A stretch of 64,000 nt of DNA from Tolypeutes matacus (GCA_026826555.1 JAKSZT010054215.1:27714743-27778742); one strand, 5' to 3'. Numbered from the stretch's first letter, positions 46,024-58,439 are shown. Notes: generated from the letters alone by a model not told the origin. Numbers and translations are program-made.

Positions 46024-49000
46024 ATGGAAGAAGTAAATAGTGCATTTACAGTAATATCACTGAATGTGAATGGATTAAACTCCCCAATCAAAAAATACAA
46101 GCTGATAGAATGGATAAAAAAACATAAGCTGTCCACATGCTGCTTATAAGAAACTCATCTTAGACCCAGGGATACAAACCAGCTGAAAGTGAAAGGTTGG
46201 AAAAAGATACTCCAAACGAATAGTAATCAGAAAAGAGCAGGGGTAGCTATACTAATATCAGACAAAAACAGACATTAAATGCAAAAAAGTTATAAGAGAT
46301 ACATTATATATTAATAAAAGGGATGATCCACCAGGAAGATATGTCATAAATATCTTTGCACCTAACCAGGGTGCCCCAAAATATATGAGATAAACTCTGG
46401 CAAAACTGAAGGGAGAAATAGACATTTCTACAATAATCGTTGGAGACTTCAACACCCCATTCACATCATTATGTAGAACAACTAAACAGAAGATCAACAA
46501 GGAAACAGAGAACTTGAACAATACGATAAACAAGTTAGACCTAACCGACATTTACAGAACACTGCATCCAAACTCAGAGGGTTATACATTCTTTCTCCAG
46601 GATAGACCACATGTTAGGTCACAATTCAGCTCTCGATAAATATAAAAAGATTGAAATTATACAAAGCACCTTCTCAGATCATAATGGAATGAAACTAGAA
46701 ATCAATAACAGACGGGAAAAAAGTAAATTCGCAAATGTGTGGAGACTGAACAACACACTCCTAAATAATCGCTGGGTCAAAGAAGAAATTGCAAGTGAAA
46801 TAAGTAAATATATTGAGACAAATGAAAATGAGAACACAACGTATCAAAACGTATGAGAGAAGAGAGAGCTCTGTCATTTTTTATCCTGCCATGTGACAGA
46901 AAGGAGAAGGCTCAAACAGCTGAGGCCCAGGGGAGAGATGAGCCATTTTGCCTGATGGCTTACAGTTGAAATTGAGAAGCGAGCAGAACAGCTGAGACTG
47001 ATAAAGCAGGCCAAGAAAGAAACAAGCCCTACGTCAGGAAAGAGAGGACTACAGGATCACTTAAGCATGAAGTCTCAAGAGGCTGAGCCCACTGAACTCA
47101 AGAGGAAGAGGAAGCCCGGAAGAGAAGGAGAGACCAGGCAGGGATCACCCAACGTCTTGCTTCAACATGTGGCAGCTGACTTGGCGCCATTGAAGAGGAG
47201 TTGCTGTTTCCGCAGATCTCTTTGTCTCCAGGACTGTGACAGCAATATATTACCCAACTCTGCGCCCGAGAGAGGGCTCCAGCTTGCTTAGCAGCTGGTC
47301 TGCCCTTGGATTCTCACATAGTGACATCACTGAGAAATAGCTGCCTCACAGGAAGTTAGTTGCTAAGGAGGTGGGAATCTTGTAGCTTGCTGATATTTCC
47401 CAAATAAGAGGCAGCCTGGGAAACAGTAAAGTCCAGTGAACAAAGTTTCTCTAAACTAGTGAGAACATACTAAGAAAAATCACATTTACTTTGATCTTGA
47501 CTTCCATGTTTGACATTTGGTAAAATCTTAGAATTGGGAAGTAAAATCTCATCTTAACTTTTAGTCCTCTATCCATAACTTTCTCTAACTGCTGTTTTCG
47601 TATTCTTAGGTTTCACATTATGCCTCCTTCTTGTGAATAAAATATAACAAAAGTAGTTTGGGGGTTGAATTGATCACTGCTGCTTCTGTGGCGTCCATTC
47701 CACGCCTGTCTTGGGGTCTGAGGGGGATTCACCCCGCTACCGCATCCAGTGGAGAGCCGTGATTGGTCGAAGGTAGTCTCATCCCCTGAGACATGATTGG
47801 CTGAAGCCAATCAGGTCAGTACCATCCCCCTGACCACAGTGATGGCCATGAGTAACCTGGACCTAAATGACCCCGTAAATGTTGGGGACGTTTTATAAAG
47901 AGTGCCAATTATGGGTGACAAATGAAATTTCTAAAAGAGAGTATGTGCTCCCTACATGTTTGTTCAGTGAACGAGTGAGCTCCACATACATGTATATAAT
48001 AAGCATTTAGAGACACATAGGGTACCAGGAGTGATTCTGCAAAGGACACATGACCCGATTCGAACCAATGAGTTGTGAGGACAGTTTTTTGGTTGAGGAG
48101 AGCATCACTTGTGCTTCAGAGACAGCTACTGAAAGAGGTGATCTCTTTCTGGATGTTGTGGAGCACGAACATGAGGTCTGGAATGACTGAAGACAAAGCC
48201 AAAAAATAGAGGAAGACACAGCTGAAGGAGTCATAGGAAAATGGAATGGAAACTCTGAAGCCCATCTGTGCCTGCAGACCCAGTTACCAGAACCAATCTA
48301 CACCAACAACTTCCATCCCCCGCCCTACTGTTTAAGCCCGGCTGGAAAGGATTTTCAGTGACTGGCAACAGAAAACACACTAAATGGCATATGCATAAAC
48401 TGTGATTGTAATAATTGTTTTACTTTTCATTTGTCATTTTGTTGTCATTGAAAGAATTCAATATAAATAAATTCTTTGGTTTAAAAAAAACAAAACAAAA
48501 CAAAAAAAAACAAACAAACAAACAAAAAAAAAACGTATGAGATACAGCGAAGGCTGTCTTGAGAGGGAAATTTATAGCCCTAAATGCCTATATTAAAAAA
48601 CAAGAAAGAGCTAAACTCAAATATTTAACTGAACAACTAGAGAAACTTGAAAAAGAAAAGAAAACCAATTTCAAAGCAAGCAGAAGGAAAGAAATAATAA
48701 AGATTAGAGCACAAATAAATGAAAATGAGAAAAGAAAAACAATAGAGAAAATCAACAAAACCAAAAGCTGGTTCTTTGAGAAGATCAATAAAATTGACAA
48801 ACCCCTAGCTAGACTAACAAAGAAAAAAAGAGAGAAGATGCAAATAAATACCATCAGAAATGAAAGGGGGAAGTTACAAATGGCCTCCCAGAAATAAAAA
48901 AAAATCTTAAGAGGATATTATGAGAAACTATATGCCAACAAACTAGACAACCTAGATGAAATGGACAAATTTCTAGAAACACACAACCAACCTACACTGA

Positions 49001-51455
49001 TGCTACAAGAAATACAAGAACTTAACAAACGAATCACATTTAAGGAGATTGAATCCATCATCAAAAATCTCCCAGCAAAGAAAAGTTCAGGACCAGATGG
49101 CTTCACAGGTGAATTCTACCAAGCATTTCGAAAAGAATTAACACCAATTCTGTTTAAACTCTTCCAAAAAATTGAAGAGGAGGGAAAATTACCCAACACA
49201 TTTTATGAAGTCAACATCACCCTAATTACAAAACCAGATAAAGATTCTATGATAAAAGAAAATTACAGATCAATCTCTCTAATGAACATAGATGCAAAAA
49301 TTCTCAACAAAATACTTGCAAATCGAATCCAACAGCATATCAAAAGACATACATCTTGACAAAGTGGGATTTATTCCTCGTATGCAAGGCTGGTTCAACA
49401 TAAGAAAATCAGTGGATGCAATACACCACATTAACAAATTGAATGAAAAAAAACACATTATCATCTCAATAGATGCGGAAAAGACATTTGACTAAATCCA
49501 GTGGTAAAAACACTTCAAAGGATAGGAATAAAAGGAAAATTCCTCAATATGATAAAAGGCATATATGAAAAACCCACAGCCAACATCATACTCAATGGGG
49601 AAAGGTTGAAAGCTTTCCCTCTAAGATCGGGAACAAGACAAGAATGCCCATTGTCACCATTGTTATTCAACATTGTACTAGAAGTTCTAGCTAGAACAAT
49701 TAAACAAGAAAAAAAAATTGAAGGTATCCAAATAGGAAAAGAGGAAGTAAAACTCTCACTGTTTGCAGATGACATGATCCTGTACTTAGAAAATCCTGAA
49801 GTATCCACGACAAAGCTACTTGAACTAATAAATGAGTTCAGCAATGTGGCAGGATACAAGATCAACAAGGAAAAATCAGTAATGTTTTTGTACACTAGTA
49901 CTGAAAAACCTCAGGAGGAAATCAGGGGGAAAATTCCATTTTCAATAGCAACAAAAAGACTCAAATACCTAGAAGTTAATTTAACCAAAGAAGTACAGGA
50001 CCTATATGCAGAAACTACAAAACAATGCTAAAAGAAATTTTAAAAGACCTAAACAAATGGAAAGATACTCCGTGTTCATGGATTGGAAGAATAAATATCA
50101 TGAAGATGTCAATCTTACCCAAACTGATTTATAGATTCCATGCAATACCAATCAAAATCTAAACAGCTTACTTTACAGAGTTAGAGAAGGCAATTACCAA
50201 ATTCATCTGGAAGGGTAAGTGCACCCGAATAGCCAAAAGCATTCTAAAAAAGAAGAGCGACGTGGGAAGAATTTCACTGCCTGACCTTGAAACATATTAC
50301 AAAGCTACAGTGGTCAAAACAGCATGATACTGGAATAAAGATAGACACATCAATCAGAGTAGAACCCAGAAATAAACCCTCAGCTACACAGTCAACTGGT
50401 TTTTGACAAACCTACCAAGCCCACGCTAATGGGAAAAAACAGTTTTCAACAAATGGTGTTGGGAGAACCGGATATTGATAACCAAAAGAATGAAAGAGGA
50501 CCCCTATCTCACCCCCTATACAAGAATCAACTCAAAGTGGATCAAAGTTCTAAATATAAAAGCCAGGACCATAAAACTACTAGAAGAAAATGTAGGGAAA
50601 CATCTTCAAGACCTTGTAGTAGGTGGTGGTTTCTTGGACCTTACACCTAAAGCATGTGCAACAAAAGAAAAAATAGATAAATGGGACCTCCTCAAAATTA
50701 AACACTTTTGCACCTCACAGGACTTTGTCAGAAGGGTGAAAAGGCAGCCAACTCAATGGGAAAAAATATTTGGAAGTCACATATCTGATAAGGGTTTAAT
50801 ATCCAGGATCTATAAAGAGATGTTACAACTCAACAATAAAAAGACAAATGACCCAATTAAAAAATGGGCAAAAGACTTGAATAGACATTTCTCCAAAGAA
50901 GAAATACAAATGACAAAAAAAACACATGAAGAAATGCTCAACATCACTCATGATTAGGGAAATGCAAATCAAAACTACAATGAGATATATTTCACACCTA
51001 TCAGAATGGCCACTATTAAAAAGACAGAGAACTACAAGTGTTGGAGAGGATGTGGAGAGATAGGAACACTTCTTCACTGTTGGTGGTATTGCAGAATGGT
51101 ACAGCCACTATGGAGGACTGTTTGACAGTTCCTAAAGAAGTTGAATATTGACTTGCCATGTGACCCAGCAATACCACTACTGGGTATATACCCAGAAGAA
51201 CTGAGAGCAGTGACACGAACAGACATCTGCACACCAATGTTCATAGCAACATTATTCACCATTGCCAAAAGTTGGAAACAACCCAGGTGTCCATCAACAG
51301 ATGAATGGATAAACAAACTGTGGTTTTTTCACATGATGGAATATTATGTAGCTGTAAGAAGAAATGAAGTCGTAAAGCATATGACAACATGGATAAACCT
51401 GGAGGACATTACGTTGAGCGAAGCAAGCCAGACACAAAAGGACAATACTGTATGA
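46024..51455 (+). pseudogene. L1 ORF2 (endonuclease-reverse transcriptase), broken
   Basis: It starts ATG at 46024, encoding an N-terminal endonuclease (SLNVNGLNSPIK). Codon 42 (46147) is TAA, just before the ETH catalytic segment. The late endonuclease region runs to 46856 (FSDHNGMKLEINNR). The frame resumes at 48530 after the retrocopy. The RT region includes [15 protein letters not shown] (49080s), [18 protein letters not shown], and the catalytic FADD at 49762-49773. The C-terminal zinc-knuckle-type region carries residues KKLNIDLPCDPAIPLLGIYPEE (51130s) and ends at a stop at 51455. At least five frameshifts or stops lie between the segments. The intact protein would nick DNA and prime reverse transcription. 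Confidence 0.9.
46859..48529 (+). pseudogene. L1-mobilised retrocopy of a polyadenylated, apparently non-coding transcript
   Basis: It is flanked by a perfect 13-bp target duplication, aaaacgtatgaga (46846-46858 and 48530-48542), within L1 ORF2. AATAAA lies at 48466, about 12 bases before a long A-rich tail (from 48483, with C interruptions). The 5' 370 bp resembles the MaLR-like LTR seen at 22.2 kb, which suggests the source transcript started in or ran through an LTR. The 3' 500 bp contains segments resembling an ancient mammalian repeat ('gacacatgacccgattcg', 'accaatgagttgtgagg'). The largest frames are about 75 codons and have no hallmarks, so it is likely a lncRNA or mRNA 3' UTR derivative, not a gene. 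Confidence 0.8.
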
Positions 51456-51640
51456 ATGCATAACTATGAACCAAATATATTGTGTAACATATTGTTTGAT
51501 TCAAAAAAAATTTTATATGTATCCATTACATTTAATTGAGAATGTATGTATTTATTCATCTGAGTTTACTTTTTAGTATTTAATTGTTTATATTTTCAAT
51601 TATTAAATGTACAAAATAAAGTAAAAAAAAAAATTAGGAG

Positions 51641-52065
51641 GTTTTATGTCATTTCTTTAAATATACCTTCTGCCCTTTTCCCTCTTTCTTCTTCTTCTGG
51701 GACCCCCATAATATATATATATATGTATGCTTGGAGACATCCCACAAATCTCAGGCTCTGTTCACTTTTTAATTTTTTTTTTCTTTCTTTTCCTCAGTCC
51801 AAATCATTTCAATTATTTTATCTTCAAGTTCACTGATTCTTTCTTCTGCCAGCTCCAATCAGCTGTTGAAATGCTTTATGGAATATTTTCACTTCAGTTA
51901 TTGTAATCTTCAAACTCCATTGTTTCTATTTGGTTTCTTTTAAGAATTTCTATCTCTTTATTGAGATTCTCCTATTGTTTACTCATTGCTTCCTAATATC
52001 CTTTAGTTCTTCCTCTGTGTTTTCCTTTATCACCTTAAACATAAGAATGAGTATTTTTTGGTACT
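51641..52065 (-). mobile_element. old L1/HAL1-like relic (minus), right part (ORF1 5' half)
   Basis: It continues the relic interrupted at 43797. On the minus strand it reads ORF1 upstream sequence: a segment encoding 'ISELEDKIIEMIWT'-like residues, then the block with GTCCCAGAAGAAG. An (AT)n stretch and an (A)n-rich stretch are embedded. The 5' end of the relic is at about 52065. Confidence 0.7.
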
Positions 52066-52069
52066 ACCA

Positions 52070-52515
52070 ATCCAAGCCTTGGCCACTGCACAGTGGATAA
52101 AATTACTGAAAAGTTGGTCCTGTATCCAATTATAGGAAGCCAAAGTGTGCCAGCTAGTAACCTCATTCCAACCACAGAGAGGAGCAGGGAAGGGGCAGGG
52201 AGTCAAGAAATTAGGAAAACTGGAAAATAAAAACATGGCAAATTTCCTGTGGAAATTTCTGTGTGTGTGCATGCATATGTGTGTGTGTGTGATGAAGGTG
52301 ACCCTGCCCACTCAGTTTATAAGATCTATCCCCTTATAGTTTCTCCTGCCAAGATCCCAGAGGAAAAGAATAAATTGTAATTGCACAAAACACAACAGAA
52401 CCCAAAACATGACAGTACCTAAAATCAGGTTCATGATTTGGGATGCATAAGTCATGTGTTCAACTGATGGTAGGGCTAAACTTTCCATCAAGCAAAAAAT
52501 AAAGACAAAGATAAA
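52070..52515. other. spacer with a short GT-rich repeat
   Basis: An interrupted GT repeat is at 52258-52292 (TGTGTGTGTGCATGCATATGTGTGTGTGTG). Otherwise no gene or repeat was named. Confidence 0.5.
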
Positions 52516-52520
52516 TATGA

Positions 52521-52534
52521 GTGCCACCTGGTGG
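52521..52534 (-). promoter_or_regulatory. CTCF-like binding motif
   Basis: On the minus strand the bases read CCACCAGGTGGCAC, which fits the CTCF core at every position. It points toward lower coordinates, opposite to the plus-strand motif at 9565. Confidence 0.55.
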
Positions 52535-52539
52535 GAAAG

Positions 52540-53560
52540 ATCTTTCACAGCATGTGTCTCCTCTAATGTGAGAGGCCAGGTGGAATACGGAGGCTGGACA
52601 GGATCATCTACCCCTCCACCTCCCCATATCATCTATGACATTATGCCACTTCTTTAGAACATGGGAATTGGGGCAGTTGCCCTAGTCCCTGCCCTCTGAG
52701 GACTCTTGCTGTGATAGCAGGTGAGGCAGGTCAGTGACACAGATAGGCAATTTGATGAGAGAGCAGGGGAGATGCCATTAGCTGGTACAATAAAACAAAA
52801 ACCCTGATACCCATACTTGTATGTGTATATATACTCACGCATACATACATAAAATCCTAAGTGACCCTTCACCTCTCACCATCAAGCAAAGGGTAGACTA
52901 TACTCTCCCTTTGTCTGTCACTGCCCTTCAGGATTTTCCTTTTCCCTCGTAGTTCATTTTAACCTGTATAAATCTGGGGCCGGCTGGCACCAATGGGAGG
53001 GAGTATCCAGTGTGAGATCTGTCCTGGTACTGCCCTCCATGGATCTTCCTGGAAAAGTTTGTGTAATTCCTTCATTTTATTTTCTTCCTAGTCTATGACA
53101 GGGACTTAAATTTGTCATGAGAACTTGAATTGTTAGGCAGGATAGCAAGGAAGGCTGGAACTGGACTCCTGGGTTCAATCTTCAAAGTGTTTCAGTCTAG
53201 CAGCTGCCGTTTCGGACAAGCTCCTTGGTGAGAGAATCAATGAGACAGCATTTATCTTCCTGACAGAACGGCCCCCTAAAAGGCTGTTTGTTTTTGTGCT
53301 GGCACTGCTGCTACGGAAAAAAATGACTTGGATCCTGGCCCCACCTCAATGACTTTGCAAAGGGACAGATTTTCCTTGCCATATTGACCAAACGGAGGCC
53401 ACTAACATGGCAGGAGGCTTGGGGTTACATCCCACTGTAGGATGGAGGTCTGCAGCAGAAGTCAGGCTTCAGAGAACAGCATGTTGTTCAAGCTGGAGCC
53501 TCCTCTTTGTGACTTGGGGCTGTTGGTTACCTTCCATCTGTACTGCTAGCAGAAGCATGT
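52540..53560. other. intergenic DNA, nothing recognised
   Basis: No repeat or gene supported. The 69-codon frame at 53407-53616 shows no hallmarks. Confidence 0.4.
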
Positions 53561-53564
53561 GTCT

Positions 53565-53805
53565 GTGGAAGGAGCATCATTCGAGTCAGACAGACCTGGA
53601 CTGGATCCTGGCCTAGCCACTACCCAGTCCTGTAATCTTTATTATGTGACATTACCCCTTAGGTTCTCACAGTTTTCATCCATAAAGTGGGGAATAATAT
53701 TGCTTTCCTCATAGGATTATTATAATAACTAATGAATGCAAAAGGGCATTCAATAACTAATGAATGCAAGCAGGACTCAATATTAGTTCTTTTATTGTTG
53801 TTATC
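53565..53805 (+). mobile_element. MIR SINE, with an internal 28-bp-period duplication
   Basis: 'cagacagacctggactggat', 'tcctggcctagccactacc' and 'aggttctcacagttttcatcc' fit MIR. The 18-mer aataactaatgaatgcaa occurs twice (53724-53741 and 53752-53769), a small tandem-type duplication. Confidence 0.75.
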
Positions 53806-53809
53806 TCTA

Positions 53810-54395
53810 GGAAATTAGATAATTGCTATTTATGTTTGTGTATATGTATATTTCTGATTTATTTATTTTTGCACATGCATTGTAACAATGAAAATGTATT
53901 TCTTTGGATATCAGAACTGTTTTGTAATATGTGTATTTTATTAGAGTAGTTGTGAGCTTAAAAAACAACCACGCATAATATGCAGCATTCCCATATATCA
54001 CCCCTCCACCAACAATTTGCATTGTTGTGGAGCATTTGTTACAGATCATGAACTGTTTTGTTTTTAATTAAAATATACAACTTGCTTTATTTTAGTATTT
54101 TTTAAATCTACAGGCACATAGTTGCAATGTTTTCATAATTTTTTATTTTACTATTTTAAACATAGTAGATGTTATTACTATAAAACAGAAACACAATTGG
54201 ATATTTCATCAACTAAAGAATATTTTTGCAACCATTCATATAATACTCTTGTTCAGATAATACTCAATAGCAAATAAATTTTTGCCATTGATACATATCT
54301 CATTTCCTGCAAGGCAAGCACTTTCTTTTTCTCAGCAAAGAAACATTTATTAAGCATGTAAAAATTATCAAAAATGTTCTGTTTATTTCTGTTTA
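53810..54395. other. AT-rich spacer, nothing recognised
   Basis: No gene identified. It may be decayed L1 3' UTR ('caattgtggtaaaata' type), but this cannot be supported. Confidence 0.35.
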
Positions 54396-54399
54396 TAAT

Positions 54400-54775
54400 A
54401 TACACATAGTAAAATTCACTGTTCTTGATGTACATTTCTATGAGTGTTGACAACTTCATAAAATCATTTATCCAACTGCACACTGATACAGAACAGTTGC
54501 ATCATTCCCAGAATTCCCCCACAATGTCCCTTTGTAGTAAACCCCTTCTCCAAGCTCAGCCCCTGGCAACCACCAATCTGTTCTCCATCCCTTTAATTTT
54601 GCCTTTTCCAGAATGTCATATAAATGAAATTATGTACTATATAGCATTTTGGGTGTGGCTTCTTTCATTTCACAGAATGTATTTGAGATTCATCCATGCA
54701 TTTGAGCATATCAGTAGTTCGTTTTCATTGCTGAATAAACATCAGAACTATTTTCAGAGACATATCCATCAGTTC
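54400..54775 (-). mobile_element. L1M 3' UTR fragment (minus)
   Basis: The plus strand has 'tgagtgttgacaacttcat', 'cccctggcaaccaccaatct', 'ttgccttttccagaatgtca', 'tataaatgaaattatgtact', 'tgtggcttctttcatttc' and 'gagattcatccatgcat'. This is the familiar L1M 3' UTR read in reverse. The 126-codon frame (54425-54805) follows this repeat and is not a gene. Confidence 0.75.
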
Positions 54776-54859
54776 CCCTGCCTCCCCTTTCCTAGCTGGA
54801 ATTAGACACAAATGTCAGCTGTTTAACAGAATCCAAAATAGGTTTATTTATAGGTATAT

Positions 54860-55150
54860 AATACTGAAGTTCTTTATGAGATAGAAACAAAAGATATGGT
54901 CCTTGGCCTTAGTGAAATTATCATCACTTTGGCTAGTAGTACCACTTCAGCTGCATCACTGAAATAAGAGTATGAGACCTTTCTCATAAATAAGTAGGCA
55001 GTACAATAGTCAAAAACTAAAATAAGGTTTTGACAAAAAGGGAAATCATTGGAGTGTCAAGGGAGTGTTGTGGAGGTAGTGAACTTGAGATGGGCTTTAA
55101 AGTAAGAGGAAGATTTGGGCAGGTAGAAAGGACTCAGAGAGAAAACAATA
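54860..55150 (+). mobile_element. L2 LINE fragment (tentative)
   Basis: 'gatatggtccttggcctta', 'gtgaacttgagatgggctt' and 'aagtaagaggaagatttgg' fit the L2 3' region in order. It is decayed. Confidence 0.45.
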
Positions 55151-57699
55151 TGATACAAGTTCTGTTTCCCTGGAGAACCCTAATAAGGATTTGATACTGG
55201 GAGCGAGTCTTGAGAAACAGAATCTTAAGGATGAGATTTCTGAGTTGGTTCTAAGGTTTTAGGAAATAGCTCTCTAATTAGATTCAAGGGTACTAATGAC
55301 TCTATTTCCAATGTCAAGATGGCACTGATAGTCTATGATGGGAACTGGCACTAGAGATATGCAATATATCACTACTGGATACTGCTACTCAAATGTTTCT
55401 AGGAGGCAAGGCTCTGGAAGAATGTATTTTATATATTTACAGAGTTTTGTGGATTTACCAAGTATAATGACATTAGGTGGTCGTTCCTAAATATGTTGGA
55501 TACAGTTGTTAAAGAAAGTGATAAGCCCAAGGCTTCAAATTCCTAGCTTAAGTACCACATGAAGGACATGAAAGTTTTTTTGTGTGCCCTGAAAGAAATT
55601 CTTATTTCATGTAGCCACAGACTTGAGATTTCTGAAAACCAGACCCAGACTCATTGTGTGAATGACTAAATTACAACATAAATTGAATTCTGAACCTTGC
55701 AGTGTAACTGCTGTTAAAGTCAGGGCATTGATTGGAAAGGAACCAATAATGATGGTGGGGATACTGAAACCCTAGATTCTGCTGAGTCTTATTTTCCAGA
55801 TAAACCTTTACTTGGGTCACTGAAACCCTAGATTCTGCTGAGTCTTCTTTGCCAGATAATGGTCTGCCCTAAGGAACCAGACACCCAACCTCTAGTCTTC
55901 CCTGAGGAATCAGCCAGTCTCTATCTGAGGAAATTAACAGGGCTATACCTAATAAACCTGTAACTGCTTCCCTGAGGACACAGCCCTCACACCTCCATCT
56001 GAAGAGATTAACCCTGCTTCAACAGATAAAATTGCAATGGAATGCCCTGAGGTAGTTGGCTTGCAAGATACTGCTAATTCCTCTCATGACCCACTCCCAT
56101 CACCCCTCTTTCTTCCAGACCTATAAACTAAACTGGGGTCCCTAAGCAGCCCCAAAAGGTGAGGTACAAAGTTTTACCCATAAGGAGGTGCTCTACACTC
56201 CAAAAGAACTGCATGATTTTTCCAACTTATATAGATAGAAATCAGAGGAATATGTGTGAGAGTGGATATTAAGGCTGTGGGTTAATGGTGGAAGAGGAAC
56301 ATAAGGTTGGATCAGGCTGAATTTATTGATATAGACCCACTGAGCAGAGATTCTGGATTCAACGTTTTAGCTCAAAGGGATTTAACAGCTTGTTTGGGCG
56401 GTTGGCTGAAGCATGGACCAAAAGGTGACCTACACTTCCTGAAGTCAAAATGCCAAAAATGCTCTGGTACAATGTAGCTGAGGAGATCCAAAGGCTTAGA
56501 GAGACTGGTTTTATCGTATAAGATTTGTTCATGCTCCCACCCCAGAAATGTCCAGAAGACATATCTTTCACCAGGAATGTGAGGAATATATTTGTGAGAC
56601 TAACTCCATAATCCCTGAAGAGTTCTGTGGTTGTTCTTCTCTGTAGGTCATATATTACTATGGGAACTACTGCCACTGAACTCTGACCCTTAAACAAGAT
56701 GGAGATGATCAGATTCTGTGTTGGCAGAAGCTAAGTAGCAGCACTTAATCATCAAAGACAAGGTGATGTGGCTACCATCATGGGCAGCAGAGTCAAAGCA
56801 GTAATCAGAATTTTCTGACTCTCATAGACCTACAGGATTAACTAGTTGATTATGGGATACCTAGAAGTAAAATAGATGGAGAGTCTACTAAATGATTACT
56901 TGATCAGTATAAGCAAAAGTGTTCTAGGTTAAGTGAACAAAAAACTAACTTGAATCACAAAAGCAGGGAGTCATGGCCCATCAATCAATTGCCAGGCTTG
57001 AGACAGTTTACATACCCATAACCCCGTGAATGAAGGGAAGGCCAAGTTTCCTTGGGGCTGGATCTGCTACACTGCCAAAAATTATAATATTAGTCTTCCT
57101 CGCTGCTTTCCACAAGGGGATCTATGGCCTTTTACCAGGGCAACTGTGCATTGAGGAAAACGAAATTAATAGACAATTTGGGAATTATTAGGCAATGGCT
57201 TGGGAATGATATTAATTTCAGGAGACCCAAATTATCAATGGAGGTCAAGTGATCAATACAGTTTTAGCTCAAGTCCATCTCATGTAGGTTTAGTGTGTCC
57301 CCAAACCCATTCTGTGGTGATTTTCCCAGTTTCAGAATGCATTATTGGAATAAACATACTTAGTAACTTGTAGAATCCCACATGGGTTTCCTGACTTGTG
57401 GGATGAGAGCTATTATGATAGGAAAGGCCAAGTATAAGCCACTTAAACTGCCTCTACCACATTCCTGGACAGATTTCAGAGATAAGTGCTACCATCAAAG
57501 ACTTGAAGGATGCAGGGGTGGTGATTCCCACCACATCCCCATTCAGTTCTCCTATTTGGCCTGTGCAGAAAAGAGATGGATCTTAGGGTATGACTGTGTA
57601 TTATCATAAATAAACATGGTAATTCCAATTGCATCTGCTGTTCTAGATATAACATTGCTTGAGCAAATGATATATCCCCTGATACCCAGTATGTAGCTA

Positions 57700-58068
57700 T
57701 TGATCTGGCAAATACATTTTCCTTGCTACCTATTAGTAAAGACCACCAGAAACAGTTTGCTTTCAGATGATGAGGCCAGCAATATACCTTCACTGTCCTA
57801 TCTCAGGGGTATATCAACTCTCCAGCCCTATGTCATAAATCTAGTCTGCAAGGAACTTGATCACGTTTCCCTTCCACAAGACATCACCCTGATCCTTTAC
57901 ACTGATGACATTAAGTTGATTGGACCTGTTGAGCAAGAAGTAGCAGCTACTCTAGACTTTTTAGTAAGGCATTTGCTTGTCAGGGAATGGGAGATAAATT
58001 CAACTAAAATTCAGGGACCTTCCACCTCAGTGAAATTTCTAGGCATCCAGTGGTGTGTGGCATGTTGA
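57700..58068 (+). pseudogene. ERVL pol, reverse transcriptase palm segment
   Basis: A 122-codon open segment carries LPQDITLILYTDDIKLIGP (the palm active site with two adjacent aspartates) and, about 35 residues later, the conserved WEIN region and a 'VKFLGIQWC' block. The residue before the DD pair is T; I note only that it is not the usual aliphatic residue. In a functional copy this enzyme would copy viral RNA into DNA. Upstream and downstream pieces are in other frames. Confidence 0.85.
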
Positions 58069-58439
58069 GATTTCCCTTCTAAGATGAAAGATAAGCTGCT
58101 GAGTCTGACCCCTCCTACAACCAAAAATAAGACACAATGTCTAGTTGGCCTCTTTGGATTTTGGAGACAACATATTCCTCATTTGGGTGTACTACACCAG
58201 CCCATTTACTGATTGACCTGAAGAGCTGCTAGTTTTGAGTAGGGACCAGTACAAGAGGAGGCTCCGTGACAGGTCCAGGCTGTTATGCAAGCTGCTCTGC
58301 CACTTGCATATGTGATCTAGCATATTAAATGATGCTAGAAGTTTCAGTGACAAATAGAGATCCTGTCTGGAGCCTTTTGCAGTCCCCTATAGGTGAATCA
58401 CAGTTACAGACCCTTAGGATTTTGGAGCAAGGCCTTGCC

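Larger units (their letters stand above)
43798..51633 (+). mobile_element. full-length L1 (about 6.2 kb plus a 1.67 kb insert)
   Basis: It is bracketed by TTAGGAG at 43791-43797 and 51634-51640. The upstream side reads AAATTTAGGAG and the downstream side AAATTAGGAG after the poly(A), so the target duplication is at least 7 bp. Layout: 5' UTR from 43798 with AAGATGGC; ORF1 at 44956-45942, frameshifted; ORF2 from 46024 to 51455; 3' UTR with AATAAA near 51616; poly(A). ORF2 has an in-frame TAA at codon 42 (46147) and several later frameshifts, so the element is dead. It is much better preserved than the surrounding L1 relic, so its insertion is later. Confidence 0.92.
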
